From: Rhizobium lusitanum
Lineage (GTDB): Bacteria; Pseudomonadota; Alphaproteobacteria; Rhizobiales; Rhizobiaceae
DNA length: 64,000 nt
Direction: 5' to 3'
Assembly: GCF_014189535.1 (NCBI RefSeq)
Contig: NZ_CP050308.1
Location: forward strand, 1,798,001 to 1,862,000
Below, one piece after another: positions 46,182 to 54,908 of the stretch. Positions within the stretch are counted from its first letter, which is position 1. Every line of letters begins with the position of its first letter. The notes under the pieces were generated by a model that worked only from the letters and a program-made list of their open reading frames with translations, searched no databases and was not told the DNA's origin. The position numbers and the translations under genes are program-made.

Positions 46182-46921
46182 TAATTCCCCGAGGCGTTCG
46201 CTGCGACCAGCACCGGATCGGAGCGATAGTCTCCAGGGAACATGCGCTGCAGATTTTTGACCTTCGGCAGGTCGTTGACGACGATGTAGGGATAATTGGG
46301 GTTCATCGTCAGGAAGTTCTGGTGATAACCCTCGGCTGCATAGAACTGCCGCTCCGGCTCGATCTTGGTGACGATCGCCGCATCGAAGACCTTGGCGTGA
46401 TTGAGCTGACCGATATAGGCTTTGGCAACATCAGCCTGTTCGGCAGTCGTCGGAAAGATCGCCGAGCGGTATTGCGTGCCGCTGTCCGGCCCCTGATAAT
46501 TCAGCTCCGTCGGGTCATGGGCAACCGAGAAATAGATCTGCAGGAGATGCCCGTAGCTGACCTTATGCGGATCGAAGACGATACGCACGGATTCGGCATG
46601 TCCGGTATCGCCACCGCTCACCGTTTCATACTGAGCCGTATCCTTCTTGCCGCCGGCATAGCCCGAGGTGGCGCTGATCACACCGTTGACATGCTGGAAC
46701 ACGCCCTGCACGCCCCAGAAGCAGCCGCCGGCGAAAACCGTGGTTTCCGTGCTGCCTGAGCCCGGCTTTTCGTCCACGGCTGGCGCCGGAATGATGCGGG
46801 CGTCTTCAGCCGACGCATGGCTTACGAATTGCAGCGCAACGCCGGCCAGCAACACGGCGCCAACGGCAAAGGCCGTCGGGCGGGCAACATGCGACAGGGC
46901 CTTGCGGATCGTATCTTTCAT
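46181..46921 (-). CDS. msrA: Peptide-methionine (S)-S-oxide reductase MsrA, exported form
   Basis: A 246-residue protein with an N-terminal signal or anchor (AFAVGAVLLAGVALQFVSHASAED), then the MsrA domain: FAGGCFWGVQGVFQ with catalytic Cys67, SGYAGGKKDTAQYETVSGGDTGHAES, and QYRSAIFPTT. It reduces methionine-S-sulfoxide in oxidised proteins, here probably in the periplasm. No MsrB domain is fused. The C-terminus lacks an obvious recycling Cys pair, so it may depend on a periplasmic thiol donor. Confidence 0.93.
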   Translation of the reverse strand: MKDTIRKALSHVARPTAFAVGAVLLAGVALQFVSHASAEDARIIPAPAVDEKPGSGSTETTVFAGGCFWGVQGVFQHVNGVISATSGYAGGKKDTAQYETVSGGDTGHAESVRIVFDPHKVSYGHLLQIYFSVAHDPTELNYQGPDSGTQYRSAIFPTTAEQADVAKAYIGQLNHAKVFDAAIVTKIEPERQFYAAEGYHQNFLTMNPNYPYIVVNDLPKVKNLQRMFPGDYRSDPVLVAANASGN

Positions 46922-47057
46922 GATGATCTCCTCTCGACCGCGAGTGTAACTTCTCCGGTCGAAAGGGATACGGGAGGATAGAGGCTTTTGTTACACACGC
47001 CCGCGTGAAACACCGAAACGTGATGCTGTGCCAATCCAGCCCCATTGGTACGCCCGC

Positions 47058-47267
47058 TCAGTAGTGCGGCGGCTTGGTGATGGCCGGCGCGTCCATCGTT
47101 TGATCTTCCAGCGTCAGGAAACGCTCGGCCAGCCGGTCGAGCTTCAGCCTCGTCTGCTCGACCACTTTCCATTGCTCCGCCACCTGGTCGGACAATTCCT
47201 CGATGGTCTTTGCCTGATAGGCCACCAGCTCTTCGAGCGTGGTGATGCGGCTTTGTTCGTCTGACAT
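47058..47267 (-). CDS. slyX: SlyX family protein
   Basis: A 69-residue coiled-coil protein: RITTLEELVAYQAKTIEELSDQVAEQWKVVEQTRLKLDRLAERF then the short tail ending KPPHY, which is characteristic of SlyX. The function is unknown. It lies alone between msrA and the divergent phosphoesterase operon. Confidence 0.88.
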   Translation of the reverse strand: MSDEQSRITTLEELVAYQAKTIEELSDQVAEQWKVVEQTRLKLDRLAERFLTLEDQTMDAPAITKPPHY

Positions 47268-47356
47268 CTCTGTTCCTCTTTCGGCAGCGATCTATATCAC
47301 CCGAACCGCCGACGTATAGCGTCTCAATTAGGCATATGACAGGCACCGGCGTCATT

Positions 47357-47372
47357 TGACGAATATATGACA
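47357..47372. promoter_or_regulatory. Pho-box-like site upstream of the phosphoesterase/ABC operon
   Basis: Two TGAC(G/A) elements at 47357 and 47368 are exactly 11 bases apart; on the complement they read TGTCAT-ATATT-CGTCA, one or two mismatches from the PhoB consensus of two CTGTCA-type repeats with AT-rich spacing. It lies 135 bases before the operon start. A PhoB site would fit a phosphodiesterase plus uptake operon, but it is inferred from one sequence. Confidence 0.4.
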
Positions 47373-47506
47373 AAACTGGAAAACAGGTGAAAAGACCCGT
47401 TACCTAACTGACATCGGGGCCTTCTAAAGAGATCGGCAAGAAGCGCCGGTTTTGAAGGAAATTCCCTCCACAAGCGCTCTCTCTTTTCGTTTTCCGGAGA
47501 CGCGCC

Positions 47507-48340
47507 TTGAAGATCATCCAGATCACCGACACCCATTTGAGCCCGAACAAGCCGCATTTCAACGGCAATTGGGAGCCGCTGGCGAAATGGATCGAGGCAA
47601 GCGGTGCCGATCTTATCGTCCATACCGGCGATCTCAGCGTCGATGGCGCCGACAAGGACGAAGACCTCACCTTCTCCATGGACCTGATGCGTCAAGTCTC
47701 GGTGCCGATGCTGATCGTGCCCGGCAATCACGATGTCGGCCACCTGCCGGGCTCCTATCAGCCCGTCAATCCCGAGCGGCTAGAGCGCTGGCGTCGTCTC
47801 GTCGGACCGGACTACTGGGCGAAGGATGTGGATAACTGGCGGCTGATCGGCCTGAACAGCCTGTTGATGGGCTTCGAGGACGCCGAAGAGCAGACGCAGT
47901 TCGATTGGCTGCAGGAAAAGCTCGAAAGCCGCGACGGACGCCGTGTCGCGCTCTTCGCACATAAGCCGCTGTTCGTCGATGCGCCCGACGAAGGCGACAC
48001 CGGCTATTGGAGCGTGCGTCCCGCACAGCGCCGCCGTCTCTACGATCTGATATCAGCCCACGACGTCGCCCTGCTCGGCAGCGGCCACCTGCACTGGACC
48101 TGGGAAGGCCGGTTCAATGATACGGCGCTCGTTTGGGCGCCGCCCGCCGCCTTCATCCTCGACAAGATGGAGCGGGAAATGCCGGGCGAGCGTCTCATCG
48201 GTGCCGCGATCCACGAACTCGGCGACGATGTCACCACCGAGATCGTCGCAGTTCCCGGCATGACGGCCTATTTCCTCGATGACGTCGTCATGGAAGTCTA
48301 TCCGCAGGCAATTCCCAAGGCGAAGGAGCCGACGGAATGA
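47507..48340 (+). CDS. Calcineurin-like metallophosphoesterase (phosphodiesterase)
   Basis: A 277-residue cytoplasmic enzyme with the metallophosphoesterase motifs: ITDTHLSP (7-13), HTGDLSVDG, VPGNHDVGH, FAHKPLF and GSGHLHWTW, as in the CpdA/GpdQ-like class III phosphodiesterases. No signal peptide. Its stop overlaps the next gene's start (ATGA), so it is coupled to the ABC transporter. Such a pairing suggests it cleaves a phosphodiester or cyclic nucleotide imported or sensed with the solute; the substrate is unknown. Confidence 0.9.
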   Translation: MKIIQITDTHLSPNKPHFNGNWEPLAKWIEASGADLIVHTGDLSVDGADKDEDLTFSMDLMRQVSVPMLIVPGNHDVGHLPGSYQPVNPERLERWRRLVGPDYWAKDVDNWRLIGLNSLLMGFEDAEEQTQFDWLQEKLESRDGRRVALFAHKPLFVDAPDEGDTGYWSVRPAQRRRLYDLISAHDVALLGSGHLHWTWEGRFNDTALVWAPPAAFILDKMEREMPGERLIGAAIHELGDDVTTEIVAVPGMTAYFLDDVVMEVYPQAIPKAKEPTE

Positions 48341-49500
48341 GCGCGCTCTCGCTTCGCGGTATCACCAAATCCTTCGGTGGCAACGCTATCCTGAAAGGCG
48401 TCAGCCTTGACGTCGAGCCAGGCGAGTTCATCGCCCTCGTCGGCCCGTCCGGTTGTGGCAAGAGCACGCTGCTGCGCATCCTTGCCGGGCTCGATCATGC
48501 CGACACCGGCGAGATCCTCGTTGCCGGCAACGATATCTCCGGCGTCGCGGCGGCTGACCGCAACATCGCCATGGTCTTCCAGTCCTACGCGCTCTATCCG
48601 CATCTGACGGCGTCTGAAAACATCGCCGTGCCGCTCGCCATGCGCCGCCTGACGCGGGTGCAGCGCCTGCCCTTCATCGGCGCGATGATCCCCGGCCAGC
48701 GCGCAACCCGCAGCGGCATCATCCGCGATGTCCGCGAGATGGCAACCTCGCTGAAGATCGACCATCTGCTCGACCGCAAGCCCGGCCAGATGTCCGGCGG
48801 CCAGCGCCAGCGCGTGGCGCTCGCCCGCGCCATGGTGCGTCGCCCAAGCGTCTTCCTGATGGACGAGCCGCTCTCCAATCTCGACGCCAACCTGCGCGTC
48901 CATGCCCGCGGTGAGATCGTCGATCTGCACCGCCGCGCCGGCGTGCCGACAGTCTATGTCACCCATGATCAGGCCGAAGCGCTCTCCATGGCCGACCGCG
49001 TCGCTGTGATGATCGGCGGGCAGTTGCTGCAGCTTGCCTCACCGCAGACGATCTATGATGATCCGGCCCATGTCGAAGTCGCCCGCTTCGTTGGCCAGCC
49101 GCGCATCAACCTGCTGCCCGCCCTCGCCGAAAACGGCACCGTCGCCTTCGGCGGCATCAGGCTGGCGCTGGAAGAAGCCGCTTTTGCCGGCTCCGCTGTT
49201 ACCCTCGGCATCCGTCCGGAATTCGTTCGCCTCGCCGATAGCCGTCAGAACGCACTCGCCGCCCATATCGAGCGGATGGAATTCCTCGGCTCGGAAGTCA
49301 TCCTGCACGCCAAGCTCGATGCCATCGGCGAAAGCATCGTCGCCAAGCTGACGCCCGCCGACGCTTCGGGCCTCTCCGCCGGCATGCCGGTCGCTCTGAC
49401 GCTTGCGCCGGGACAGGCCATGGTCTTCGCCGAAAATGGCCGCCGCCTGCGCACCACTCCCGTTACGGTCGATGCCGGCAGGGAGAAAGCTCATGGCTAG
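48337..49500 (+). CDS. ABC transporter ATP-binding protein (MalK/UgpC-like)
   Basis: A 387-residue ATPase. Walker A GPSGCGKST (about 38), the ABC signature MSGGQRQRVALARAM, Walker B VFLMDEPLSNLD and the switch His in VTHDQAEAL are all present, followed by the TOBE-type regulatory domain (IRPEFVRLAD). Compared with usual MalK proteins there is an additional segment at about 105-130 (RVQRLPFIGAMIPGQRATRSG) between the Q-loop region and the signature. It energises the two permeases that follow. Confidence 0.93.
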   Translation: MSALSLRGITKSFGGNAILKGVSLDVEPGEFIALVGPSGCGKSTLLRILAGLDHADTGEILVAGNDISGVAAADRNIAMVFQSYALYPHLTASENIAVPLAMRRLTRVQRLPFIGAMIPGQRATRSGIIRDVREMATSLKIDHLLDRKPGQMSGGQRQRVALARAMVRRPSVFLMDEPLSNLDANLRVHARGEIVDLHRRAGVPTVYVTHDQAEALSMADRVAVMIGGQLLQLASPQTIYDDPAHVEVARFVGQPRINLLPALAENGTVAFGGIRLALEEAAFAGSAVTLGIRPEFVRLADSRQNALAAHIERMEFLGSEVILHAKLDAIGESIVAKLTPADASGLSAGMPVALTLAPGQAMVFAENGRRLRTTPVTVDAGREKAHG

Positions 49501-50416
49501 CATCGCCGCCACGGCTATCCCGATGCGATCGGCGGCAAAGCACGAGCGCAGCGAGACCCGCACCGCCCTCTTGCTGGCGCTTCCGGCCATCATCCTGATC
49601 GTGCTGTTCGTTCTCCTGCCGATCGTCGCCGTCATCTGTCTGGGATTCACCGACTTCCAGCTTGGCGACAAGGGCCTGCGCTTTGTCGCTTTCGAGAACT
49701 ACGCACATCTCATGAAGGACCGCACCTTCCAGAAATCGCTGTGGAACACGGCGGTCTATACGGCCATCGTCGCCCCCGCCTCGATCGTGCTCGGCCTCGG
49801 CGTCGCGCTGTTGATCGAGAGCGAAAATATCGGCCGCAGCTTCTTCCGTACCGCCTATTTCCTGCCCGTTGCCTCGCTGATCGTCGCCATGGCAACCGTC
49901 TGGCAATATCTCTTCCATCCGACCATCGGCCCGATCAATGCCCTGCTCGGCGAAATCGGCCTGCCACGTCCCAACTGGCTCGCCTCCTCGTCGACCGCCC
50001 TTTACAGCCTGTCGATCATCGGCGTCTGGCAGACGGTCGGCTTCAACATGGTGCTGTTCCTCGCCGGCCTCACCGCCATCCCCCGCGAGCTTTATGCCGC
50101 AGCGGAAGTGGATGGCGCGAAATCAGCGCTCGACCGCTTCTGGCTGGTGACCTGGCCGATGCTCGGGCCGACGACGCTGTTCGTCACCACCATCAGCATC
50201 ATCAACGCCGTCAAGGTCTTCGATACCGTCAAGACGCTGACCGAAGGCGGCCCGAACCATGCCTCGGAAGTGCTGCTCTTCACCATCTACCAAGAGGGCT
50301 TCGTCTATATGCAAGTCGGCTACGCCTCGGCGATGACGACGGTCTTCCTCGCCATTCTGGTGGTGCTGGCCTTCCTGCAATATCGCATCCAAGACCGGCA
50401 GGTGCATTACACATGA
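49493..50416 (+). CDS. ABC transporter permease (MalF/UgpA-like)
   Basis: A 307-residue inner-membrane protein started at the ATG at 49493, which overlaps the ATPase gene's end. Six helices are predicted, and the cytoplasmic EAA loop reads EVDGAKSALDRFWLVTWPMLGPTT, the site that docks the ATPase. It forms a heterodimer with the next gene's product. Its stop overlaps the next start (ATGA). Confidence 0.92.
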   Translation: MASIAATAIPMRSAAKHERSETRTALLLALPAIILIVLFVLLPIVAVICLGFTDFQLGDKGLRFVAFENYAHLMKDRTFQKSLWNTAVYTAIVAPASIVLGLGVALLIESENIGRSFFRTAYFLPVASLIVAMATVWQYLFHPTIGPINALLGEIGLPRPNWLASSSTALYSLSIIGVWQTVGFNMVLFLAGLTAIPRELYAAAEVDGAKSALDRFWLVTWPMLGPTTLFVTTISIINAVKVFDTVKTLTEGGPNHASEVLLFTIYQEGFVYMQVGYASAMTTVFLAILVVLAFLQYRIQDRQVHYT

Positions 50417-51249
50417 CCTCCACTGGCTTCACTCCCGGCCGCATCCTGCGCCTTTCGCTGCTGATCCTCGGCTCGCTCGTCTTCCTGGCGCCCTACATCT
50501 TCATGATCTCGACAGCCGGCAAGGCGCAGGACGATATCTTTACCTCCGCCCTGAGGCTAATCCCGACGCATTTCTTCTATGTCGAGAACATCACCAAGGC
50601 GCTGAGCAAGGTGCCGATGGGTACGCTGCTGCTCAACGGCGTTATCGTCTGCGGCCTGATCTTCTTCTTCCAGGTGCTGATCGCCATTCCCTGCGCCTAC
50701 GCCATGGCGAAGCTGAAGTTCCCCGCCGCGCGCCTGATGATGGTACTGATCATGCTCGGCCTCTTGATCCCGATCCACGCCACCGCCCTGCCGCTCTATG
50801 TCGCCTTCAACAGCCTGTCGCTGCTGAACAGCTACACCGCGCTGGTGGCGCCCTTCTCGATCTCGGTCTTCGCGATCTTCATGTTCCTGCAGTTCTTCCG
50901 CGCCATGCCTGATGATCTGATCCATGCGGCCCGCCTCGATGGCATGTCGGAACTCGGCATTGTCGCTCGCGTCATCGTGCCCAACGCCTGGCCGGCCGTC
51001 ACCGCCTTCGTGATCTTCTCGGTCGTGGCGCATTGGAACGATTTCTACTGGCCGCTGATCGTCATCAGCAACCAGAACTACGCCACGCCGCCGCTGGGCC
51101 TCATGTATTTCCGCGCGGCCGAGGCCGGCGACGACTACGGCGCGCTCATGGCCGCCACGTTGATCATCACCCTTCCCCTCGTCGCCGCATTCCTTCTCGC
51201 ACAGAAGCGCTTCGTCGAGGGCATCACCATGACCGGTCTCAAGGGCTGA
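50413..51249 (+). CDS. ABC transporter permease (MalG/UgpE-like)
   Basis: A 278-residue inner-membrane protein from the ATG at 50413. Six helices are predicted, with the EAA loop HAARLDGMSELGIVARVIVPNAWPAVT. The C-terminus (EGITMTGLKG) is the usual end of MalG-type permeases. It partners the previous permease in the operon. Confidence 0.92.
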   Translation: MTSTGFTPGRILRLSLLILGSLVFLAPYIFMISTAGKAQDDIFTSALRLIPTHFFYVENITKALSKVPMGTLLLNGVIVCGLIFFFQVLIAIPCAYAMAKLKFPAARLMMVLIMLGLLIPIHATALPLYVAFNSLSLLNSYTALVAPFSISVFAIFMFLQFFRAMPDDLIHAARLDGMSELGIVARVIVPNAWPAVTAFVIFSVVAHWNDFYWPLIVISNQNYATPPLGLMYFRAAEAGDDYGALMAATLIITLPLVAAFLLAQKRFVEGITMTGLKG

Positions 51250-51274
51250 CCGGTTCGAAACAGGAGAACGAGCG

Positions 51275-52540
51275 ATGAAGCATATCACCCAGATTCTCGC
51301 CGCCGCGGCCATTTCGATGGTCGTGTCGGTCCCGGCCTATGCCGAGACGACCTTGACGGTTCACTATCCGATGCCCGGCTTCTTCAAGAACGTGATGGAC
51401 ACGATCTCGAAGAAGTTCATGGAAGAAAATCCGGATATCAAGATCCAGTTCGCGGCACCTTCTGCCACCTACGAGGAAGGCATCCAGACCATTCTGCGCC
51501 AGGCCGGCACCAGCGAAATGCCCGATGTTACCTTCATCGGCCTCAACCGTCTGCGAATGATAGACGAGCGCAATGTCGCCGTCGATCTCGGACCGCTCGT
51601 CCAGAAGGACGGCAACATGGCCGCGCAGGGCTTCTCCGACACCATCCTCAAGCTCGCCCAGGTCAAGGGCAAGCAGGTCGGCCTCGCCTTCGCGACCTCG
51701 AACCCGATCATGTACTACAATGCCGATCTGGTGAAGGCAGCCGGCGGCGACCCGGACAGCCCGCCGAAGACCTGGGATGAGGTCATCGCGCTTGCCGGCA
51801 AGATCAAGGCGCTCGGCAACGGCGTCGACGGTATGGACTTCCGCTGGCAGGGCGACGACTGGATGTTCTCCGCCCTCCTCTTCGGCGCCGGCGGCCAGAT
51901 GCTGAGCAACGACGAAAGCAAGGTCGCCTTTAACGGTCCTGAGGGACAGAAGGCCGTCGAGCTGATCCAGCGCTTCGTCAAGGAAGGCGGCATGCCGGTC
52001 TTCACCAAGTCCGCCGGCGAACAGGCTTTTGCCGCCGGCAAGGTCGGCTTCGAATTCCAGACCACCGGCGCGCTGGTGAACACCGTCAAGAATGTCGGCG
52101 CCAAGTTCGACCTGCGCACCGCCAAGATCCCGCTGATCGACCCGGTCAAGGGTCGCCTGCCGACCGGCGGCAACGCCGTCGTCATCCTGACCCATGATCC
52201 GGTCAAGGAAGCAGCCGCCTGGAAGTTCGCCAAGTTCGCCGCCGGCCCCTATGGCGCCTCGGTCGTCGTTCCCGGCACCGGCTATGTCCCGAACAACGAG
52301 CTCGCCGCCAAGTCGGCCGAGTATCTCGGCGACTTCTACAAGAAGAACCCGCTGTTCCAGGCCGGCCTCAGCCAGATGCCGGTGATGATCCCCTGGTACG
52401 CCTTCCCCGGCGCCAACGGCGTCAAGGTCACGCAGACGATCGTCGACAACCTGTCGCGCATCGTCGACGGCTCGGCCGAGCCGAAGGAAGCCCTTGATGA
52501 CGCCGCTTCCGACGTTGAAGGCATGCTGCCACGCAGCTAA
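51275..52540 (+). CDS. Extracellular solute-binding protein (family 1)
   Basis: A 421-residue periplasmic protein with a signal peptide cleaved after AYAE, and AGGAGAACGAGCG before the ATG. The mature protein has the family 1 pattern (NPDIKIQFAAPS, PDVTFIGLNRLRMIDERN, AFATSNPIMYYNADLVKAAGGD, PKTWDEVIALAGKIK). It should deliver a sugar, polyol or glycerophosphodiester-type ligand to the permeases. The usual UgpB residues cannot be checked by eye. It is the last gene of the operon and ends before a strong terminator. Confidence 0.9.
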   Translation: MKHITQILAAAAISMVVSVPAYAETTLTVHYPMPGFFKNVMDTISKKFMEENPDIKIQFAAPSATYEEGIQTILRQAGTSEMPDVTFIGLNRLRMIDERNVAVDLGPLVQKDGNMAAQGFSDTILKLAQVKGKQVGLAFATSNPIMYYNADLVKAAGGDPDSPPKTWDEVIALAGKIKALGNGVDGMDFRWQGDDWMFSALLFGAGGQMLSNDESKVAFNGPEGQKAVELIQRFVKEGGMPVFTKSAGEQAFAAGKVGFEFQTTGALVNTVKNVGAKFDLRTAKIPLIDPVKGRLPTGGNAVVILTHDPVKEAAAWKFAKFAAGPYGASVVVPGTGYVPNNELAAKSAEYLGDFYKKNPLFQAGLSQMPVMIPWYAFPGANGVKVTQTIVDNLSRIVDGSAEPKEALDDAASDVEGMLPRS

Positions 52541-52561
52541 GGCTTGCTTGACCGCCAGATG

Positions 52562-52591
52562 CGCCGCCTCTTTTCCCGGAGGCGGCGTTTT
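52562..52591 (+). terminator. Rho-independent terminator after the ABC operon
   Basis: A 9-bp GC-rich stem (cgccgcctc / gaggcggcg) with an 8-base loop and TTTT tail, 21 bases after the binding-protein stop. Confidence 0.85.
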
Positions 52592-52607
52592 CATGTCCAC
52601 GAATGCG

Positions 52608-53600
52608 TCAGGACACGACATTGAGATTGCGGACCGTTCCACCCGGCCGCAGCCGGTAGGGCACGATCAGATGCCTCGTCGGCGCGGCATTCTCCGCCAT
52701 GTCGAGCAGCAGCGAGGCGGCGGCCGCCCCCATGGTCGCATCCGGCATTTCCACCGTCGTCAGCGGCGGATCCATCAGCCTGCCGATGGCAATGCCGTCG
52801 AAACCGGCGACGGAGATGTCATGCGGGACTGAAAACCCCTGCCGTCTCAGCGATCCCATGACCCCGAGAGCCAATAGGTCGTTGGAGGCGATGATCGCGG
52901 TAGGCTTCAGCCGCAATATATCATCGCCGAGATCGAGCTGCTCGAAGCTGTCGATGAAAGGGATCTGCACCGCCGCAAACGGAGCATGACCAACCGCCTC
53001 CATCGCCTTGACATGGCCCAGATAACGCAACCTGGCGCGATCCGACGCGCCAAAATGGCCTGAGATGAACAGAATACGGCTGTGGCCCTGATCGAGCAGA
53101 TGCTCGGTCAGCTCACGGCCGGCACCGAAATTATCGGGCGTGACTGCGGCGGGAAAACGCGCTGTCGGCAGATTGTTGAGCAGCACCGTCGGCGGCAGCG
53201 CCGAGGAGAGAGCGAGGCTGCGCTCTGGATCGCAGACAGTGAGGATGAGCCCGGTCGGCCGTTGGTGCAGCAGCGAGGCGACGGCATCCGCTTCCTGCGC
53301 CGGATCGTAGTTCGACTGCGCGATCAGCACGCTATGGCCGGCATGCAGTGCCCGGTGCTGGATGCTGGAAAGCGAAGCGGCAAAGACCGGGTTTGTGATG
53401 CTGGGGATGAGCACGCCAATTGCCGGCCGGCGGCGGGCAAAGTTGACGGCCCGGCCGCTGGCGCGATAGCCAAGCTCGGCCGCCGCCCGGCGCACACGGC
53501 GCACCATCTCGTCGCTGACCGGGCCATTGTGATTCAGCACCCGGCTTGCGGTCGCGATCGAGCAGCCCGCACGGAAAGCGACTTGCTGGAGCGTCGACAT
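52608..53600 (-). CDS. LacI family regulator
   Basis: A 330-residue repressor started at the ATG at 53600 (MSTLQQVAFRAGCSIATASRVLNHNGPVSDEMVRRVRRAAAELGYRAS, HTH plus hinge), with GGAGG upstream. The C-terminal domain is the periplasmic-binding-protein fold (AIGVLIPSITNPVFAASLSSIQ, GFDGIAIGRLMDPPLTTVEMP). It faces the ABC operon tail-to-tail and is the likely controller of that transporter, though a regulator so placed could act elsewhere. Confidence 0.9.
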   Translation of the reverse strand: MSTLQQVAFRAGCSIATASRVLNHNGPVSDEMVRRVRRAAAELGYRASGRAVNFARRRPAIGVLIPSITNPVFAASLSSIQHRALHAGHSVLIAQSNYDPAQEADAVASLLHQRPTGLILTVCDPERSLALSSALPPTVLLNNLPTARFPAAVTPDNFGAGRELTEHLLDQGHSRILFISGHFGASDRARLRYLGHVKAMEAVGHAPFAAVQIPFIDSFEQLDLGDDILRLKPTAIIASNDLLALGVMGSLRRQGFSVPHDISVAGFDGIAIGRLMDPPLTTVEMPDATMGAAAASLLLDMAENAAPTRHLIVPYRLRPGGTVRNLNVVS

Positions 53601-53830
53601 GATCTCATGCACCTCCGGCTTCAGCTCCGCCGACAAATGCCGGCAGGCCATGGGAATGGCGGGGATTTATAGCAGTTCGATGACAGTTATTTGAATGGTG
53701 CGAAATAGGTTCGCGGTCAGCGCGCCCGTTGTGATCAGCGCGGGCACGATTGCAATATTAGCAATAGTATATTTATATCATATTTTAACGCGACTGACGG
53801 CTTTCGCTTTATACTATCTAGGATAGTGGA

Positions 53831-54766
53831 GTGAAAATTGGTAATCGTCAGTGGCATCGGCCCCAGAGGGGCTGGCGGTTGTTGGCTTGGGGCGTGGCAA
53901 CGATGCTGCAAGGTGCGGGGTCCGAAGACTATTTCAGGCTGAGCGCGCCGGTGCGTCCTCTTCGCGCTATCCTCTGCAAAAATGGAATTGATATCGACTG
54001 TCCCGAGGCGCCCGCTTTCGTGCTTGGGCTGCAAGGTCAGCAACCGGCGCCGCACCAGGTCAAGCTTGTCGAATGCCTCGTTCCGGTCATTCCCTTTCCC
54101 CACGGCATGATCGTGCTTGCCCGCCTGATCCTCGACCCACCTGCGGAGACGGATGACAAGGAGACGATCAGCCTCTATGTGTCACGCCACAGCTTCGACC
54201 GGATTGCCGAACTTTCGCTTACGCCCGGTTGCGCTGCCGGCGATACCGTCCTTGAAAACCTGTTGTCCCGCCTGATCCCAGCTATCGAACAATCGGACCG
54301 TGCAAACCCTTTGCTGCTCGATCCCATCGGCAAGGCCTTCAGCGCACATATCGCGGAGCGCTATGGCCGTGTCCTGGCAGCGAAATCCGCCATTATCGGC
54401 GGGCTGACACCATGGCAGCTGCGCCGCGCCCGCGATACGATCAATGCCCGGCTGGATCGGGATGTGTCTCTGGCACAGTTGGCCAGTGACTGCGGCCTTT
54501 CCACCAGCCATTTCGCCCGCGCCTTTGCGCGCAGCACAGGCATCCCGCCGCATCGCTGGCTGATGCAGCGCCGCGTCGACCGCGCCAAGGAACTGATGCG
54601 CAAGGGAACGCCGCTTGCCGAAATCGCACTGATGTGCGGCTTCTCGGATCAGAGCCATTTGACGCGCGTCTTCTCGCAATCCGAAGGCCTCACGCCGGGA
54701 CGGTGGCGGGAATCGCAGGGACCGGCAGCCTTCGATATGAGACCGATCGCATTGGGCGAGGCATGA
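53831..54766 (+). CDS. AraC family regulator
   Basis: A 311-residue protein starting at a GTG at 53831; other starts are possible. The C-terminal double HTH is clear (RARDTINARLDRDVSLAQLASDCGLSTSHFARAFARSTGIPPHRWLMQRRVDRAKELMRKGTPLAEIALMCGFSDQSHLTRVFSQSEGLTPGRWR, about 195-290). The N-terminal 190 residues show no known sensory domain and may bind a ligand. AT-rich DNA precedes it. It is upstream of the YWTD-propeller gene and might control it. Confidence 0.88.
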   Translation: MKIGNRQWHRPQRGWRLLAWGVATMLQGAGSEDYFRLSAPVRPLRAILCKNGIDIDCPEAPAFVLGLQGQQPAPHQVKLVECLVPVIPFPHGMIVLARLILDPPAETDDKETISLYVSRHSFDRIAELSLTPGCAAGDTVLENLLSRLIPAIEQSDRANPLLLDPIGKAFSAHIAERYGRVLAAKSAIIGGLTPWQLRRARDTINARLDRDVSLAQLASDCGLSTSHFARAFARSTGIPPHRWLMQRRVDRAKELMRKGTPLAEIALMCGFSDQSHLTRVFSQSEGLTPGRWRESQGPAAFDMRPIALGEA

Positions 54767-54908
54767 CCCGCGACATCTCGGCGCTTGATCTTCGCTGCAT
54801 CGCAGCAGATCCTCAATAAGACCACGAAGACGAATGATCTTGTCATCAAGCGATGCCATCATCGCCTTGCTGTGATCCGCAGATCCGACCCTTTGAAAGG
54901 ATGCTCTC

